DNA from: Tritrichomonas foetus
Lineage: Eukaryota; Parabasalia; Tritrichomonadida; Tritrichomonadidae
Assembly (NCBI GenBank): GCA_001839685.1
Contig: MLAK01000578.1
Span: 8,939 to 72,938 of the forward strand
Direction of reading: 5' to 3'
Length of the DNA: 64,000 bases
Below the pieces are notes generated by a model. The model saw only the letters and a list, made by a program, of their open reading frames with translations, was not told the origin of the DNA and searched no databases. Made by a program: the position numbers and the translations under genes. This document shows, piece by piece, positions 10,601-20,417 of the stretch; within the stretch, counting starts at the first letter, position 1; the number at the start of each line of letters is the position of its first letter.

Positions 10601-13600
10601 ATCATTATTCTCTAAACATCCAGAAACTGTTACAAAAATCATTCAAAAACTCAAAGATGTTAAAATTTGCTCATCAGAAATCATTAACATCATTACTAAA
10701 ATTATTACAGAGGTTCCTGATAATCATAATGATATCATTGAAGCATTTAAAGTGATTTTAGAAAATTCTAAATTCTTTAAACGCGAACAAATTTGGAAAG
10801 CTTTCCTCATTTTCTTATCATTCATGAAAGAATCATTTGCAACCCCTGAATTTATTGATCTTTTGGTTACTTTCCTTGTTTATTACAGACATATTGAAAC
10901 TATTCCTATTGCTAAAGGCCTTGAATTAACCCCGGATCAATTTTCACGAGTTTCAACTCTAATTGCATATCCATTAACAATGGAATTCCGTGAAGAATTA
11001 ATTCCACTTATTGCTTACTATCTTGGTGATTATTCAGAACCTTTTATCAAACTGAACAGAGATGATATAAGTGAAAAAGCCCTTACTTACAGATCATTGG
11101 ACTCTGCAGGTGATTTTTCATTTATTTTTGCTTTACAATCATTTGCTGATCTTCAGTTGAATGATTTTTCACTTCGATCTGCTGCAGTTGGTTTTGTTTC
11201 TAGAGTTATTCAGCATACACCAAAAATTGTTGATGAATATATTCTTCCTGCTATTCAGTTCCATGTAAAGAAGCAGCATTCACGTATTCCTCCAAATGAA
11301 ATTTATATCATCTTGCAAACAATTATTAAAACTATTCCAGATATTCTTCCATCAATCAGAAGACTTGCTGAACAGCCTTTCTTCTTATCACTTGGTAGTT
11401 TCGATGCGGATGTTCGAAGTGAAGCACTTTCTAAGCTTACAGAATTCATTAATCAATATGATGACTGGAATGTTGAAGAAATTGGCAAGATATTCTTCCC
11501 ACTCTTATGCCAGAGTTCAACAACACCAGGAATTGAAGATACATTATCTGTTTTATGCCATTATGCAACACCATCAGCCTTAAGTACACTTTTAAGACGT
11601 CTTATTCGTGATATTAAACATGGTTCAACTATTCATTTACTTGTTGCACTTTGTAAAGCGCAAGCATTTCCTGCCAACGAAGTTGGTCCAGCACTTCTTG
11701 ATGTAATTACTGAAGATAAGAAAGCAAATAAACTCCAAATCCGTTTGATTCCTGCGTTATTAAGTGTTGATAAATCTACATCAGTGATTCATAAGCTTAT
11801 TGCCACAATTGCACCTAAATTATCAAACAAGAAAGATGAAACTCGAAAACTAGGTCAACAGTCTTTAACACAGCTTATTTTGGCTATGGCCCAAACAGAC
11901 TATTTCATTTTATTCCAAGACTTAAGACACTATCTTGATGAAGGACGAAAAATCCCAGTACTTTTCTTATCACTTAATAATTTGCTTACTAATGCTCAAG
12001 ATGCTCAAGGCGCCTTTGATGACTTTATTCAATTATTTGCAGAAGTCCTCCTTGAGGACATTTTTGGATATATGGGTCAAATGCGTGCACAAAAAGCTGC
12101 TGAAATTCCAGAAGCTAAGAAATGCGTCAGTTTTAACTCTTTTGAACTTCTCGCAAAATATGTTACTTTTTCAACTAAAACTAAAGATCTCATTGATACA
12201 GTTTTGAAGAAATTTAATGACTTACGAACAATTGAACAATCAAAAGGTGCAAAAAGACTCATTCAAAACTTGGCTGATGGTTTTGTAGAAAATGAAACTG
12301 TTGATGCCAAATCTTTAGTTGATACTGTTTTAGAACTCCTTAATATTTCCGATAATATTAAGAAAGCTGAACTTGAAAAAAAGAAGCATGATGAAAATTA
12401 TGTTCCATATGGACGCAAGTATGAAAAAGACATATTATATGAAAAACCAGTTCGTGATGAAACAGAAGATGGTAATGAAATTGCCAAAAGACTTGGTAAC
12501 AACTATCTTGTTAGCTTAATGGCAGTTAGACTTTTGTATGTATTTTTCGAACGTGATTTATTCGATACTGAAGATGCACATCAAGCAGAGCTCCTTTCTT
12601 CATTATTAACTAGGCTTTGGGACTTTATTAAGAAAGCACAAGATACAGAAACACTTGTTGTATCACTTTCTATTTTACAGCATTATATTGAGCTTCCTTC
12701 GTTTTCTAAATTCCTCCCAGATGTTGTCACTTTCTTAACGACAACTATTTCTAGACTGAAAAGTGCTGCTGATGTTTTTGGTAAAGCTGTCTTTTCACTT
12801 TTGACAGCAGTTCTGACTAAATATGAAGATTTAGAAATGCCTACACCATTTACTCGTGCATTGGTGAGTTTTTGTGGAGGGCAATTAGATGTTCATGATT
12901 CATGTGATTCAATATTTGGTGTATTGAAACTTGTTATGGATCGAAGGAAAGATATTCCAGAAATTTATGATTTAGTACAGCCTGCTATTGAGTTATGTGT
13001 TCGTGCACTTTCTCCACAAATTCGGAGACATTCAGCTCTTTTTGTTTCACAATTCATGACTACTTATCAGATGTCACAGCCACAATTCAAGAAGTACATT
13101 CAGCTAACTTTGGCTAACTTAGCTTCACAAAAAGCTACAGCAAGACGTGCATTCTTAACATTCTTTAGCCACTTTATTGCTGATTCTCCTGATGAGTTAC
13201 TTGATCCATATTCAGAATTGATTCTTGCACATATGGGTGCACGTGTTGCCAATGAAAGCGATGAGCGAGTTATTCCAAAACTTAGAAAAGTTATTGGCAA
13301 ACTTTTCATGAAAGTATCTGGTGCTCGTTTCTTATCCATGTGGAATCTTATGGTTAAATGGGCTTCAACAGCAGGTAAACAAGTTAGAACAGGACTTTTA
13401 TTACTTGCTATTAGTGTTGAATACTGTTCAGAAGCTATGGCTAACTTAGTTGAAGCATTGCAACAAATTGTTGATGTTCATATTGAAAGTGAAAGCAATA
13501 GAGTCAAAATTGCGGCAACAGAACTTCATAAACAAATTGTTGCAGCTTATCCAGGAAATGAATCAACTAAACTTCTTAAAGTCGATCAAGTTTTAGCACT

Positions 13601-14303
13601 TCTTGGGAAGCGAGAAACAACAAAAGTTGGATGTGAAATCTTGCAATGGTATTATTCTGAGTTTGATTCATATTTCCAACCAACTGAAGAAGAATCTATT
13701 CAAATTGCAGATAGTGCACTTGATATTGTTATTTCTTGGCAGGGAATAATTGATGAAGCATCTGAAGCACTTTATTCTTCACTTGTTGGCCTGCAAGACA
13801 TTAATGATTTGAATAGCTTCTATGAGAAAAATAATGAAAAAATTATTTCTCAAGTTTCTAATCAACCTAAAGCAGTTCTATCATTAATGAGAGTATTCGT
13901 GAAAGTTATTCTTGATAGGCAATGCGATAGCAACTTGTTCCTGAAATATGTATTGATTTTATTAAATAAAGCCAAAGAAGATCCGGACTCAAAGACAGCA
14001 GCCGAAAAGGCTATCGAAGTGTTGAGACATAATGTTGAAGTTAATACATTTACAGAGATTTTGACCAATATTATCGAAGAAGAGAAAGAAAGGAAGAAAC
14101 GTGAAGAAATTGAACGTCAAGTTGAAGAAGAACTTAATCCTGAAGAATACCAAAAACGTATACAAATGGAACGCGAAAAAGCTAAAGAAGAAGAGCGTAG
14201 AAAGAAATATCTTGTTCAAGGAGATCAAAATGGAATACTTTATGCTTATGGAATTGATGGAAAGAAGGTTGAAAGCGTCCCACTTGCTCCAGAATTCCGC
14301 TAA
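7686..14303 (+). CDS. UTP20: UTP20-like HEAT-repeat protein of the small-subunit processome (2205 aa)
   Basis: An almost entirely alpha-helical HEAT-type protein. The N-terminal part carries the UTP20/DRIM signature: HLSRDLRSDFYPYF (about 118-131), then FFQCLCFLLKFLQKWLV (about 150) and HEDVRRLSAQSLAYLLRQ (about 185), matching the family pattern of a 'LFKyL..L' helix followed by 'yIR.fAaes.afLlR'. The protein ends with a charged Lys/Glu coiled coil (about 2129-2178) and a short tail. UTP20 is a U3 snoRNP-associated scaffold for early pre-18S rRNA processing in the nucleolus. Length is somewhat below the usual 2500-2800 aa. The first ATG is at 7686; an in-frame TTG at 7680 is not needed. The alternative is another giant HEAT protein such as a GCN1 relative, but the N-terminal motifs favour UTP20. 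Confidence 0.72.
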   Translation: MSNDILKTRHKFKSFSQQIALINADVNTAFELSITTPGDSATATFFYAALLDTLQKNFDPSYTVFSREMLPLSRTLPLILHNKDKIFRLIIDYLKRPYNETKGGIENVLKLISHLSRDLRSDFYPYFHEIFTSLANLIVIEDPSFVSSFFQCLCFLLKFLQKWLVQDMDNVLSLFVTSYFNHPHEDVRRLSAQSLAYLLRQAPNKKRIHKHLLNIVKSFLEGKDEEESVRIIKTLGGYLFYHEIKNVSHSLWSNAPKLINPFLQVKEQFVFDSFLYLIDKVVKHVNRQKAQDYIQGLAQRLPSIDVILCFKVFIKLMEAQNHGLFENSNILLSILEENGQNCPPEILSQFLAVLDNFKVSEENHKIVSEAVIHLLNNSDINQVLETLKDAHRIATISSEGIIKYVDSHFNQILPNIKSIFDWINPNPAIIPDSLVIKSNKAFNKHRDVVVPLFYYLHNHETYELMKKLNNLTIVEHGALFSLMGEFDSDLLISQPPKFIEFLGDQIQTEEALKILRHLVNVCYRLQPEWLHSNSDVFQTIFNRISFNTPNCEIQKLGASILSTFIKEEKPIELYTGDELIVQAANTIWNKYDKSNESLRRGESMIERLTNSIQKIKNFDKLVDVTLAFARHEYLRFREHTSNLIGSIIKFDPEKYGPMFVSELDKYYPWVNNINTNDHLFGNTLFRGIQCGHYVDQNLVDLISKFCHRDEQDNDSVNNKVLAIETLVASTRDSKYNDQVVEAGYALLRSIHEKIRKAAFSLVYTIVIVGNRKLNEPQREKIKTFLEIFINAENNSLLVKFNEFLEEFSFERLFIGKVAVYLSIGVAHEFLAEKRTKKKQYKQRAANLLQALAFLTKEEVSPLVESFLVETPTASDIRRFPKFFIPMISRIPHHLVDYLPQISHFLESALKQSSIGSREMNNSLNASALFFESPEFYGFEEFAENCLCVLDYALNSNDQPTIRLTTAIAGQFPSLFSKHPETVTKIIQKLKDVKICSSEIINIITKIITEVPDNHNDIIEAFKVILENSKFFKREQIWKAFLIFLSFMKESFATPEFIDLLVTFLVYYRHIETIPIAKGLELTPDQFSRVSTLIAYPLTMEFREELIPLIAYYLGDYSEPFIKLNRDDISEKALTYRSLDSAGDFSFIFALQSFADLQLNDFSLRSAAVGFVSRVIQHTPKIVDEYILPAIQFHVKKQHSRIPPNEIYIILQTIIKTIPDILPSIRRLAEQPFFLSLGSFDADVRSEALSKLTEFINQYDDWNVEEIGKIFFPLLCQSSTTPGIEDTLSVLCHYATPSALSTLLRRLIRDIKHGSTIHLLVALCKAQAFPANEVGPALLDVITEDKKANKLQIRLIPALLSVDKSTSVIHKLIATIAPKLSNKKDETRKLGQQSLTQLILAMAQTDYFILFQDLRHYLDEGRKIPVLFLSLNNLLTNAQDAQGAFDDFIQLFAEVLLEDIFGYMGQMRAQKAAEIPEAKKCVSFNSFELLAKYVTFSTKTKDLIDTVLKKFNDLRTIEQSKGAKRLIQNLADGFVENETVDAKSLVDTVLELLNISDNIKKAELEKKKHDENYVPYGRKYEKDILYEKPVRDETEDGNEIAKRLGNNYLVSLMAVRLLYVFFERDLFDTEDAHQAELLSSLLTRLWDFIKKAQDTETLVVSLSILQHYIELPSFSKFLPDVVTFLTTTISRLKSAADVFGKAVFSLLTAVLTKYEDLEMPTPFTRALVSFCGGQLDVHDSCDSIFGVLKLVMDRRKDIPEIYDLVQPAIELCVRALSPQIRRHSALFVSQFMTTYQMSQPQFKKYIQLTLANLASQKATARRAFLTFFSHFIADSPDELLDPYSELILAHMGARVANESDERVIPKLRKVIGKLFMKVSGARFLSMWNLMVKWASTAGKQVRTGLLLLAISVEYCSEAMANLVEALQQIVDVHIESESNRVKIAATELHKQIVAAYPGNESTKLLKVDQVLALLGKRETTKVGCEILQWYYSEFDSYFQPTEEESIQIADSALDIVISWQGIIDEASEALYSSLVGLQDINDLNSFYEKNNEKIISQVSNQPKAVLSLMRVFVKVILDRQCDSNLFLKYVLILLNKAKEDPDSKTAAEKAIEVLRHNVEVNTFTEILTNIIEEEKERKKREEIERQVEEELNPEEYQKRIQMEREKAKEEERRKKYLVQGDQNGILYAYGIDGKKVESVPLAPEFR

Positions 14304-14566
14304 CAGATATTATATACTATTTTATATATATTTTTATGATTTATTCGAATAAATATAACAAGAAAAAACAAATATGATTTTATTTTTTTCATCATTTATT
14401 TGACATAATACAATAAGAACACTTTTTATTCCTTTTTTATTATTATTATTAGATAGTAATAGTCTTTTTGCACCAATGGAATGTTTTGGTGTTCCAATTA
14501 TGCAAGTCAAAAGTTAAATATCAATGTGTTTTTGGGTATTTCTGACATGTTATCTAAAAAAATCTT

Positions 14567-16588
14567 ATGATCAAAACCCGGAAATATCATGTATATTTCC
14601 AAGGGGAAGATGAATACTTTTTAAATATAAAAGTCACCTCTCCTTCATTAATTACTTACTCTCGGTTGTTTCGAGCGTTTTTAAACGAATTTCACGCAGT
14701 TTACGGAATATCCCAAACAAATTTAAATGACTTATCATTTTACCATTTAGATGGTCTGAACGAAGCTCCTGTCACCGAATTAAATTTCCGAGTTCCAGAA
14801 AATCCCAATTCGCAAGAATATCTGATACGCCCAAAAACAGAAATAATCGAAAAATGTCGTCCGCGAATTTCAAACCAGACTAAATACAATCAATTGTGCA
14901 AAAAATTTTTACAGTATGGCCAAAAATTAGAAAATCAGAATCAATATATTGGCGCCTATTATTTCTACTCTGCAGCAGGCTCGCTAGGCTCTGTTGATCT
15001 TGCAAAAATGTTTTTTAAGCTTGAAGACTGGAATAACGTTTATCAACTGTTTGATGAATTATATAATTATATTCATATTCCAATTGTCAATGAAATTATT
15101 GGATACACATATGAAAATAGAGGCAACATTCAAAAAGCACTTGAAACATTTTCATCCATGAAAGAAAAAGAGCCAACACAATTAGTTGCCTATTCAAGGT
15201 TATCACCTGATGGTGAAAATCCGCTTGCAATGGGTCCTTTAATTGATGATATGCTACTTTCAACACCATGCTTTGAAAAATCTTTTACTTACGAAATCGT
15301 GAACTCATATTTGACGAGTTGCTTTTATAAAGAAGCTGTTGAATTTACAATTCAAAAAGGGAGGTTTTATTCACATAATGCAAAATTATTAACAACATTT
15401 AGTGGAGCTTCTTCAATGCTCGTGAAAAGGTTATCATCATCAAAAATTGGAAAAACCGTTGTTAAAAAAACTTGTTTAATTTTATTAAAGAACGATAAAA
15501 CTGATGACGCAATAAATCTTGCTAAATTTAACTTCGAGTTCAATAAAAAGGATCCACGTGCTGCGTTCATATTAATGTTTGTTTATTTTTATGTTAGCAA
15601 ATATAAAAATATGATTGATACTTTTTGTGAATGCCTCTGCCAATATTCAATTAATCAATCAATTGGGGAATTTTCTGTAAAGGAATTCTACTTAATATTA
15701 AGTAATGAACCAGAATTTGAAAGTCTATTTCGAATAAATGATGGGAAACAAGATGAATTTCCGAGTTTCATCGAAAATACTGAACAAAATTCTTATTCTC
15801 ATGATATTTATCGATTTTTCATAATCCCCCTTATTTTTTTATATATTGCTAATCGAATTGTCACATCACGTGGTCTAATGATGAAAATTCATAAAACAAT
15901 AACAAATGCATCTCTAGATTATGATGAAATTAGGGAAATTTATTCAATAATATCTAATATCAGCGGTTTATATGATAATTCAAGAGGTAAGAAGATTATT
16001 TCCGTTCTCGGTGATTATACTTCTTTATCATTGTGTAATCTTGTTGTTGATCTCGGTGAAGTAAATGCTCGGTTTGAGCCAGCTTATATACCTGGACTAT
16101 CTTTATGGGATCTTCGGAGTGATCAATTTAATTTCCAGCGAAAAGAATTTATGAAGAAGGCGAAGGAAATTTCACAGAGTGAATTAATCGTTTTAACTCT
16201 TGGTCGAAAAGATTGCGAGATTTTGATAAATAAATTAGTCCTTACTAATTACTTCACTTCACTTGACCAAGCATGCCAATATTTTGCACAATTGTATATT
16301 GAAATTGCAAATACAGTTCAAAGTATTGCACCAAAAGCAACAATTATAATTGTTGAGCCATTTTCAAAAAATAAAAACTTTTGGCCAACTTTTGAATGCT
16401 TTGCTAAATCTTTAAAAATAAGAAATTCGAATAAGTTTTTGTATGTTGCGACTGTGGAAAAAATTAGTGAAACGACTCAACATATGAAAAAGGAAAATAA
16501 ATTTGAAGAACCAGAATTTCGAGATTTGATTATAACTTTCATTCAGAAAAATTGTAAAGGAAAAATTTTTAGATCATCTACTGATTAA
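14567..16588 (+). CDS. TPR-repeat protein with C-terminal SGNH-hydrolase-like domain (673 aa)
   Basis: Residues 1-90 form an alpha/beta N-terminal region. Residues about 105-360 are helical pairs of TPR type (AYYFYSAAGSLGSVDLAKMF, then NEIIGYTYENRGNIQKALETF). From about 474 the protein changes to an SGNH/GDSL-like alpha/beta domain: KKIISVLGDYTSLSL (block I, GDY at 482-484), LIVLTLGRKDCE (block III-like, about 540-551) and ATIIIVEPFSK (block IV-like strand, about 591-601). The nucleophile of the GDS motif is replaced by Tyr and the usual GxND is RKDC, so a classical esterase reaction is doubtful. The domain call rests on block pattern alone. It follows the UTP20-like gene by 263 bp on the same strand with no sign of co-transcription. 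Confidence 0.6.
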   Translation: MIKTRKYHVYFQGEDEYFLNIKVTSPSLITYSRLFRAFLNEFHAVYGISQTNLNDLSFYHLDGLNEAPVTELNFRVPENPNSQEYLIRPKTEIIEKCRPRISNQTKYNQLCKKFLQYGQKLENQNQYIGAYYFYSAAGSLGSVDLAKMFFKLEDWNNVYQLFDELYNYIHIPIVNEIIGYTYENRGNIQKALETFSSMKEKEPTQLVAYSRLSPDGENPLAMGPLIDDMLLSTPCFEKSFTYEIVNSYLTSCFYKEAVEFTIQKGRFYSHNAKLLTTFSGASSMLVKRLSSSKIGKTVVKKTCLILLKNDKTDDAINLAKFNFEFNKKDPRAAFILMFVYFYVSKYKNMIDTFCECLCQYSINQSIGEFSVKEFYLILSNEPEFESLFRINDGKQDEFPSFIENTEQNSYSHDIYRFFIIPLIFLYIANRIVTSRGLMMKIHKTITNASLDYDEIREIYSIISNISGLYDNSRGKKIISVLGDYTSLSLCNLVVDLGEVNARFEPAYIPGLSLWDLRSDQFNFQRKEFMKKAKEISQSELIVLTLGRKDCEILINKLVLTNYFTSLDQACQYFAQLYIEIANTVQSIAPKATIIIVEPFSKNKNFWPTFECFAKSLKIRNSNKFLYVATVEKISETTQHMKKENKFEEPEFRDLIITFIQKNCKGKIFRSSTD

Positions 16589-19247
16589 ATACTTTGTTGA
16601 TGAGTTTAATCGCAAACTAGCTGCGTAGTAATTTTGTAAATATTTTATATTAATGATATTTAAATATATTTTCATGATTTTTTGATTTCTAACAATTTTT
16701 CATATGTGAACCATATGGTATTATAGTGTAACATAGTGTGCAACAGTGAAACAATGGCATTGTTTATTATAATAAACAATATGGAAAGCTTCTTATCAAA
16801 ATGTGTATTAGCAATTGATCATCATCATTTTTAAACAATTTAATCAAAGAAAAGATTGTTAATGAGATGCCCTCATTCAAAGATAGATGCGAATGAATAA
16901 ATTCATAGAGTAATTCAACAATAAATGCATACTGTTATAGTTTGTCGATAACATCGATTAGCAACAACTACTCTAATGATTTCTTGTCTCTACCAGAGAA
17001 ATAGAAAAATGAAAATACTATAATAAAAACGAAATGATGTGCTCCATGTAACCTCATTTTTCAAAACAAGATCAAGAAATTCAGATTGTTTTTTGAAAAT
17101 ATTCATTCAACTAAGAACATCACCAAATTGGGTTGTAACAGAATTCTGGAAAATATTTTAGTTCATGTTTGTTTAGGTATAGACATCTATATTTTATTTT
17201 CTCAACCAACCATCAAAGCATTCAACAATCAAACACAATATGTACTCTACTCTAAATCATAATATAAGGCTTGTCACAGTTAATTTTGATGATTTGATGG
17301 AAAATTATTTTTTTTTTACCCCTTTATAATAATTTTTAAAGTTAATGAGTTTGAACAGCAAGAAAAACAGATATAAACCTTTACACCGAAAGAACAGAAA
17401 AGTCACTTTGCTGCGTTTTTGTGTTTAGGTTTATTTTGTGTTGCTGATGTGAACCATTAGTATCAAAGTGCTGTGATCACATTTGGAAACCCTAGTAAAT
17501 ATTTATGAAAGCCACTATTAGATAAATTATATAAATTTGACTGATACAAATATGTTCATCAATTATATTCGGTAAACACTTTTTGAAAAAAAAATCAAAA
17601 ATCATATCCTGTTGAATCTAAAAGAGATTATTAATTAACTTCTGTCAAATGAATTTCTGTTTGATTCCTATTATGTCTGATTTAAATATCATGATACTAT
17701 ATTCATCTGATGAAAAACAAGCCTTTTTAAATCTTTAAAAGTAAATTTTCAGTCTGTTCAATTAATCTTTCTTTTTTGTCCATCAATAAATATGAATTAA
17801 TTGATTCGTTAACACCACTTCCATTTTTCCTTTTAAGTCTGTCCAAGACATTTTAAAAATTGTCCATTAATGAAATTTTGTGTCTAATGCATATCTGTCA
17901 ATTTCCATCAATAATTGCATTAGTCTAAAACATTTTCTAAAATGTCCAGATATAAAAAATGTTGTCGAATGTAAAATGACAAATATCCAATTATAAAAAA
18001 ATATTTGTCCATCAAAAAAGGATCTATGTCCACAAAATAAAAGACTTTTTTCTATGTTTATGTAGAGAATTGATGTCCATTGTAAATATTATTTTCCAAA
18101 TTTACTTTGCGTTATGTCTAATTTATAAAAAAGGACAAGATATATTTTGAGCAATGATCTTTCTTTCTAGATCAAGTTGATGTTGAAACTTTAGAAAAAA
18201 GTAGATCATGATGAATGTGACTGTTGATGTACCCTATGAAGCCGAAATTAGGAAAATAAATTATACCTTTTTTGTGTTCTATTTTCCTTATCATAACTTT
18301 ATTTATTGACATATGATATTGATATTGAAAAATTTTTGTTATTTTCTCTCGAATACCAATTTAACAAATGTACAAATCCTGTTTTTCAATTGATTTTTGG
18401 ACAATTGCTAAATCAAAATAGACAAAAACTCAAGTGAACTGGACAAACTTTATTTCATTGTAGAATAATATCAAAGTGAATTAGACAAAAACGATAGAGT
18501 TATGGAGATTAAATAATTTTATGGACAAATTAAATTGTGAATCAAACAAAAATGTTTTAACCAGATAAAATTTAATAGCTAGAAATTTATGAAAATAACA
18601 ATTAGTAGATAGACAAAAGGAAAATGTTCATGTAACACAATATTTTTTATTGCCCAATAACACTACAACAATGGTTGGCATACTTCACCTTTCAAGCACA
18701 CAGATTTTCTGATGAGATCGCTTCTCTATAAAAGAATGTTTAGAAAAAGGAGATTTAATCTCGGTATTTGTGTCAACCAACATGAACTCTTACGTTCACA
18801 AAGAGAGAAATCATTGATGATAATGTTCACTTAATATAGTTTTCATTTATGAACATAATAAATATCTTTTCTCATTCGTAACAAGATGATGTGTAAAGGT
18901 TTAATGATCCTATACAAGAATATCTATTAGAATTAATCAATATACAATCAAATATCGAGAGATTCATTCATTATGGAAATCAAGTCACAACAAAAAATGA
19001 TCCAAAGTCCCAAATCCCTTATATATACACACGTCTGCATGACAGCCGAAAGTTAAGCCAGAAATTTGCCTCCGCCTTTAGAATTTTGATGAAAATGAAG
19101 AAATTTGGTTAGTAATCTTATTCGAGTTTGGTCGAAATGCTGAGACACATATATAAATATTAATAATTATAGAATGAAAACATGAAATTTTTGATGAAAA
19201 TAATGAAATCATTTTTTTTCGTTTGTTTATTTACATTACCAAATAAT
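16589..19247. other. 2.7-kb gene-free region with oriented TGTCYA motif cluster
   Basis: No reading frame of note on either strand. The central part holds many TGTCCA/TGTCTA words, all on the plus strand from 17777 to 18122, then the complementary TRGACA words from 18398 to 18615. A more GC-rich patch occurs at about 19030-19075. The rest is AT-rich and featureless to my eye. Confidence 0.6.
17777..18615. repeat. Dispersed TGTCYA motifs in head-to-head orientation
   Basis: TGTCCA or TGTCTA at 17777, 17840, 17861, 17881, 17943, 18006, 18027, 18074 and 18117 (plus-strand sense), with a near match TGTCGA at 17963. Then TGGACA or TAGACA at 18398, 18419, 18440, 18482, 18522 and 18610. Spacing is irregular, mostly 20-65 bp. 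The switch of orientation falls between 18122 and 18398. Whether this is a decayed satellite, a protein-binding array or the body of an RNA cannot be told from sequence. Confidence 0.5.
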
Positions 19248-19940
19248 TCATTCGAATGGAACATTGTTTTCTGTTCCCCACTTTTTCAAAGCACCAACAG
19301 ATGAAGCTGGGGCAGAATCGATCGACTTCCTCATTATCACTGCGCCAAGTTGGTTGAAGGTGTATGGCGAAAGGAGCCTCAGCCGCTCGATTTCCTTCTT
19401 CAGAAACTGGTTTATGAGCTCATCAACCGTTTTTGTTTTGGCCCAGAAATTATTATCGATAACGTCTGAAAAGGAGCTGTGATATAAATCCAGGGCATCA
19501 GCAAGCATCATATCACAAAAATTGACCATTTCAGCGGACAATTCCCTCTTTTTTATCATTTCGGCGGCATTGACCAATTCGTTGTGGAGGAGCGAAGTTC
19601 TCGTTAGGGAGGGGTGGGCCATGATGTAAAGCATTTCCTTCTGGCAGGAAAGCAAAAATGCTCTGATTAGCATCTGATATAAAAATGGCGAATCGCAATC
19701 TGTGTCAACGGCTTTTGTTAAAAACTGGCAAGCGGCTGATGGAATTACATTTACGTTCAATTCGAAAGTTGGCAAGATTTTGTTTACAAACTCGTTATAA
19801 AGCTGAAATACTGGAAATGGAAACGATTCGGCACCTCTCGTGTATTTTGGCTTGCAAACTGGAATTGGATTGGCTATTTGCCAATCACGAGCAATAATGT
19901 CGGCTTGTGTTTCGTTTGTACGCTGGTTTGATTCCGTCAT
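19248..19940 (-). CDS. Unrecognised helical protein (230 aa)
   Basis: I do not recognise a family. The protein starts at the ATG at 19940 (MTESNQRTNETQ), 24 nt after a TCACT Inr; the frame stays open upstream to a TTG at 19949 but needs no extension. The sequence is of normal globular composition and mostly helical, with a Pro-rich early part (IANPIPVCKPKYTRG, about 22-36) and a long charged helix near VDELINQFLKKEIERLRLL (about 173-191). There is no signal peptide, membrane segment or obvious metal site. The base composition is more GC-rich than its surroundings, which supports real coding. It stands alone between two gene-poor stretches. Confidence 0.65.
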   Translation of the reverse strand: MTESNQRTNETQADIIARDWQIANPIPVCKPKYTRGAESFPFPVFQLYNEFVNKILPTFELNVNVIPSAACQFLTKAVDTDCDSPFLYQMLIRAFLLSCQKEMLYIMAHPSLTRTSLLHNELVNAAEMIKKRELSAEMVNFCDMMLADALDLYHSSFSDVIDNNFWAKTKTVDELINQFLKKEIERLRLLSPYTFNQLGAVIMRKSIDSAPASSVGALKKWGTENNVPFE

Positions 19941-19961
19941 TATGTTCAACTTTTTCTTTTG

Positions 19962-19966
19962 AGTGA
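19962..19966 (-). promoter_or_regulatory. Inr element (TCACT) of the 230-aa protein gene
   Basis: TCACT on the minus strand; predicted transcription start at 19964 and a 24-nt 5' UTR to the ATG at 19940. Confidence 0.55.
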
Positions 19967-20084
19967 TAACGGTATTTATTTAAAAAATATTCATAAACTA
20001 TTGAATAAACTTTTTTCTACTTTCAAAATATTCAATGTCAAGGAAAAATAAATTCAATTGATATGTCAATATCTAAAACAAAAT

Positions 20085-20417
20085 AGATGTATACAAACCA
20101 AATAGTCTTAACGTACGAAATCACTAAAATGATCCTTATCATCAGTATTACTTAATACCATCAGTCAAAAATCAAAACCCAAATAGCTAAAAGAATGACG
20201 GAAATTTCCCTTATCGCAAACTTCGCAAATGGCCGAATTCAAAAATATTTCGAAAATGATTCTGAAGAAGCTATTGTTTCAGTTTTCGGGTGAACAGCTT
20301 TCAGTCAATTGTTAAATCTATTTTTTATAGTTATGAGCCATATTTATTCATAGTTTTGAAATTTTGCAACAATTAAACCGAAAAAAGAGCGATTTTGGAG
20401 AAAGCCTAAAAAAAATT
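20085..20417 (+). repeat. 333-bp repeat, copy A (inverted partner at 61564-61897)
   Basis: Read in reverse complement, 61564-61897 matches this stretch from end to end. I count one substitution (G here at 20201, A in the partner) and one length difference in an A-run (8 versus 9). Within it are a TCACT Inr at 20121-20125, a tiny frame ATG..TAA from 20129, and a 32-codon frame (20195-20293). It has no terminal inverted repeats and no clear target-site duplication. It looks like the 5' flank and first codons of a gene copied twice, but the parent gene is not in the window. Confidence 0.9.
20195..20293 (+). pseudogene. Short frame in repeat copy A (32 aa), possible 5' gene fragment
   Basis: ATG followed by 31 sense codons with globular-like composition (MTEISLIANFANGR then IQKYFENDSEEAIVSVFG) and a TGA. 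The same frame is intact in the other repeat copy, with Glu3 changed to Lys. It could be the truncated beginning of a longer gene, a very small protein or chance. No homologue is recognised. Confidence 0.35.
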
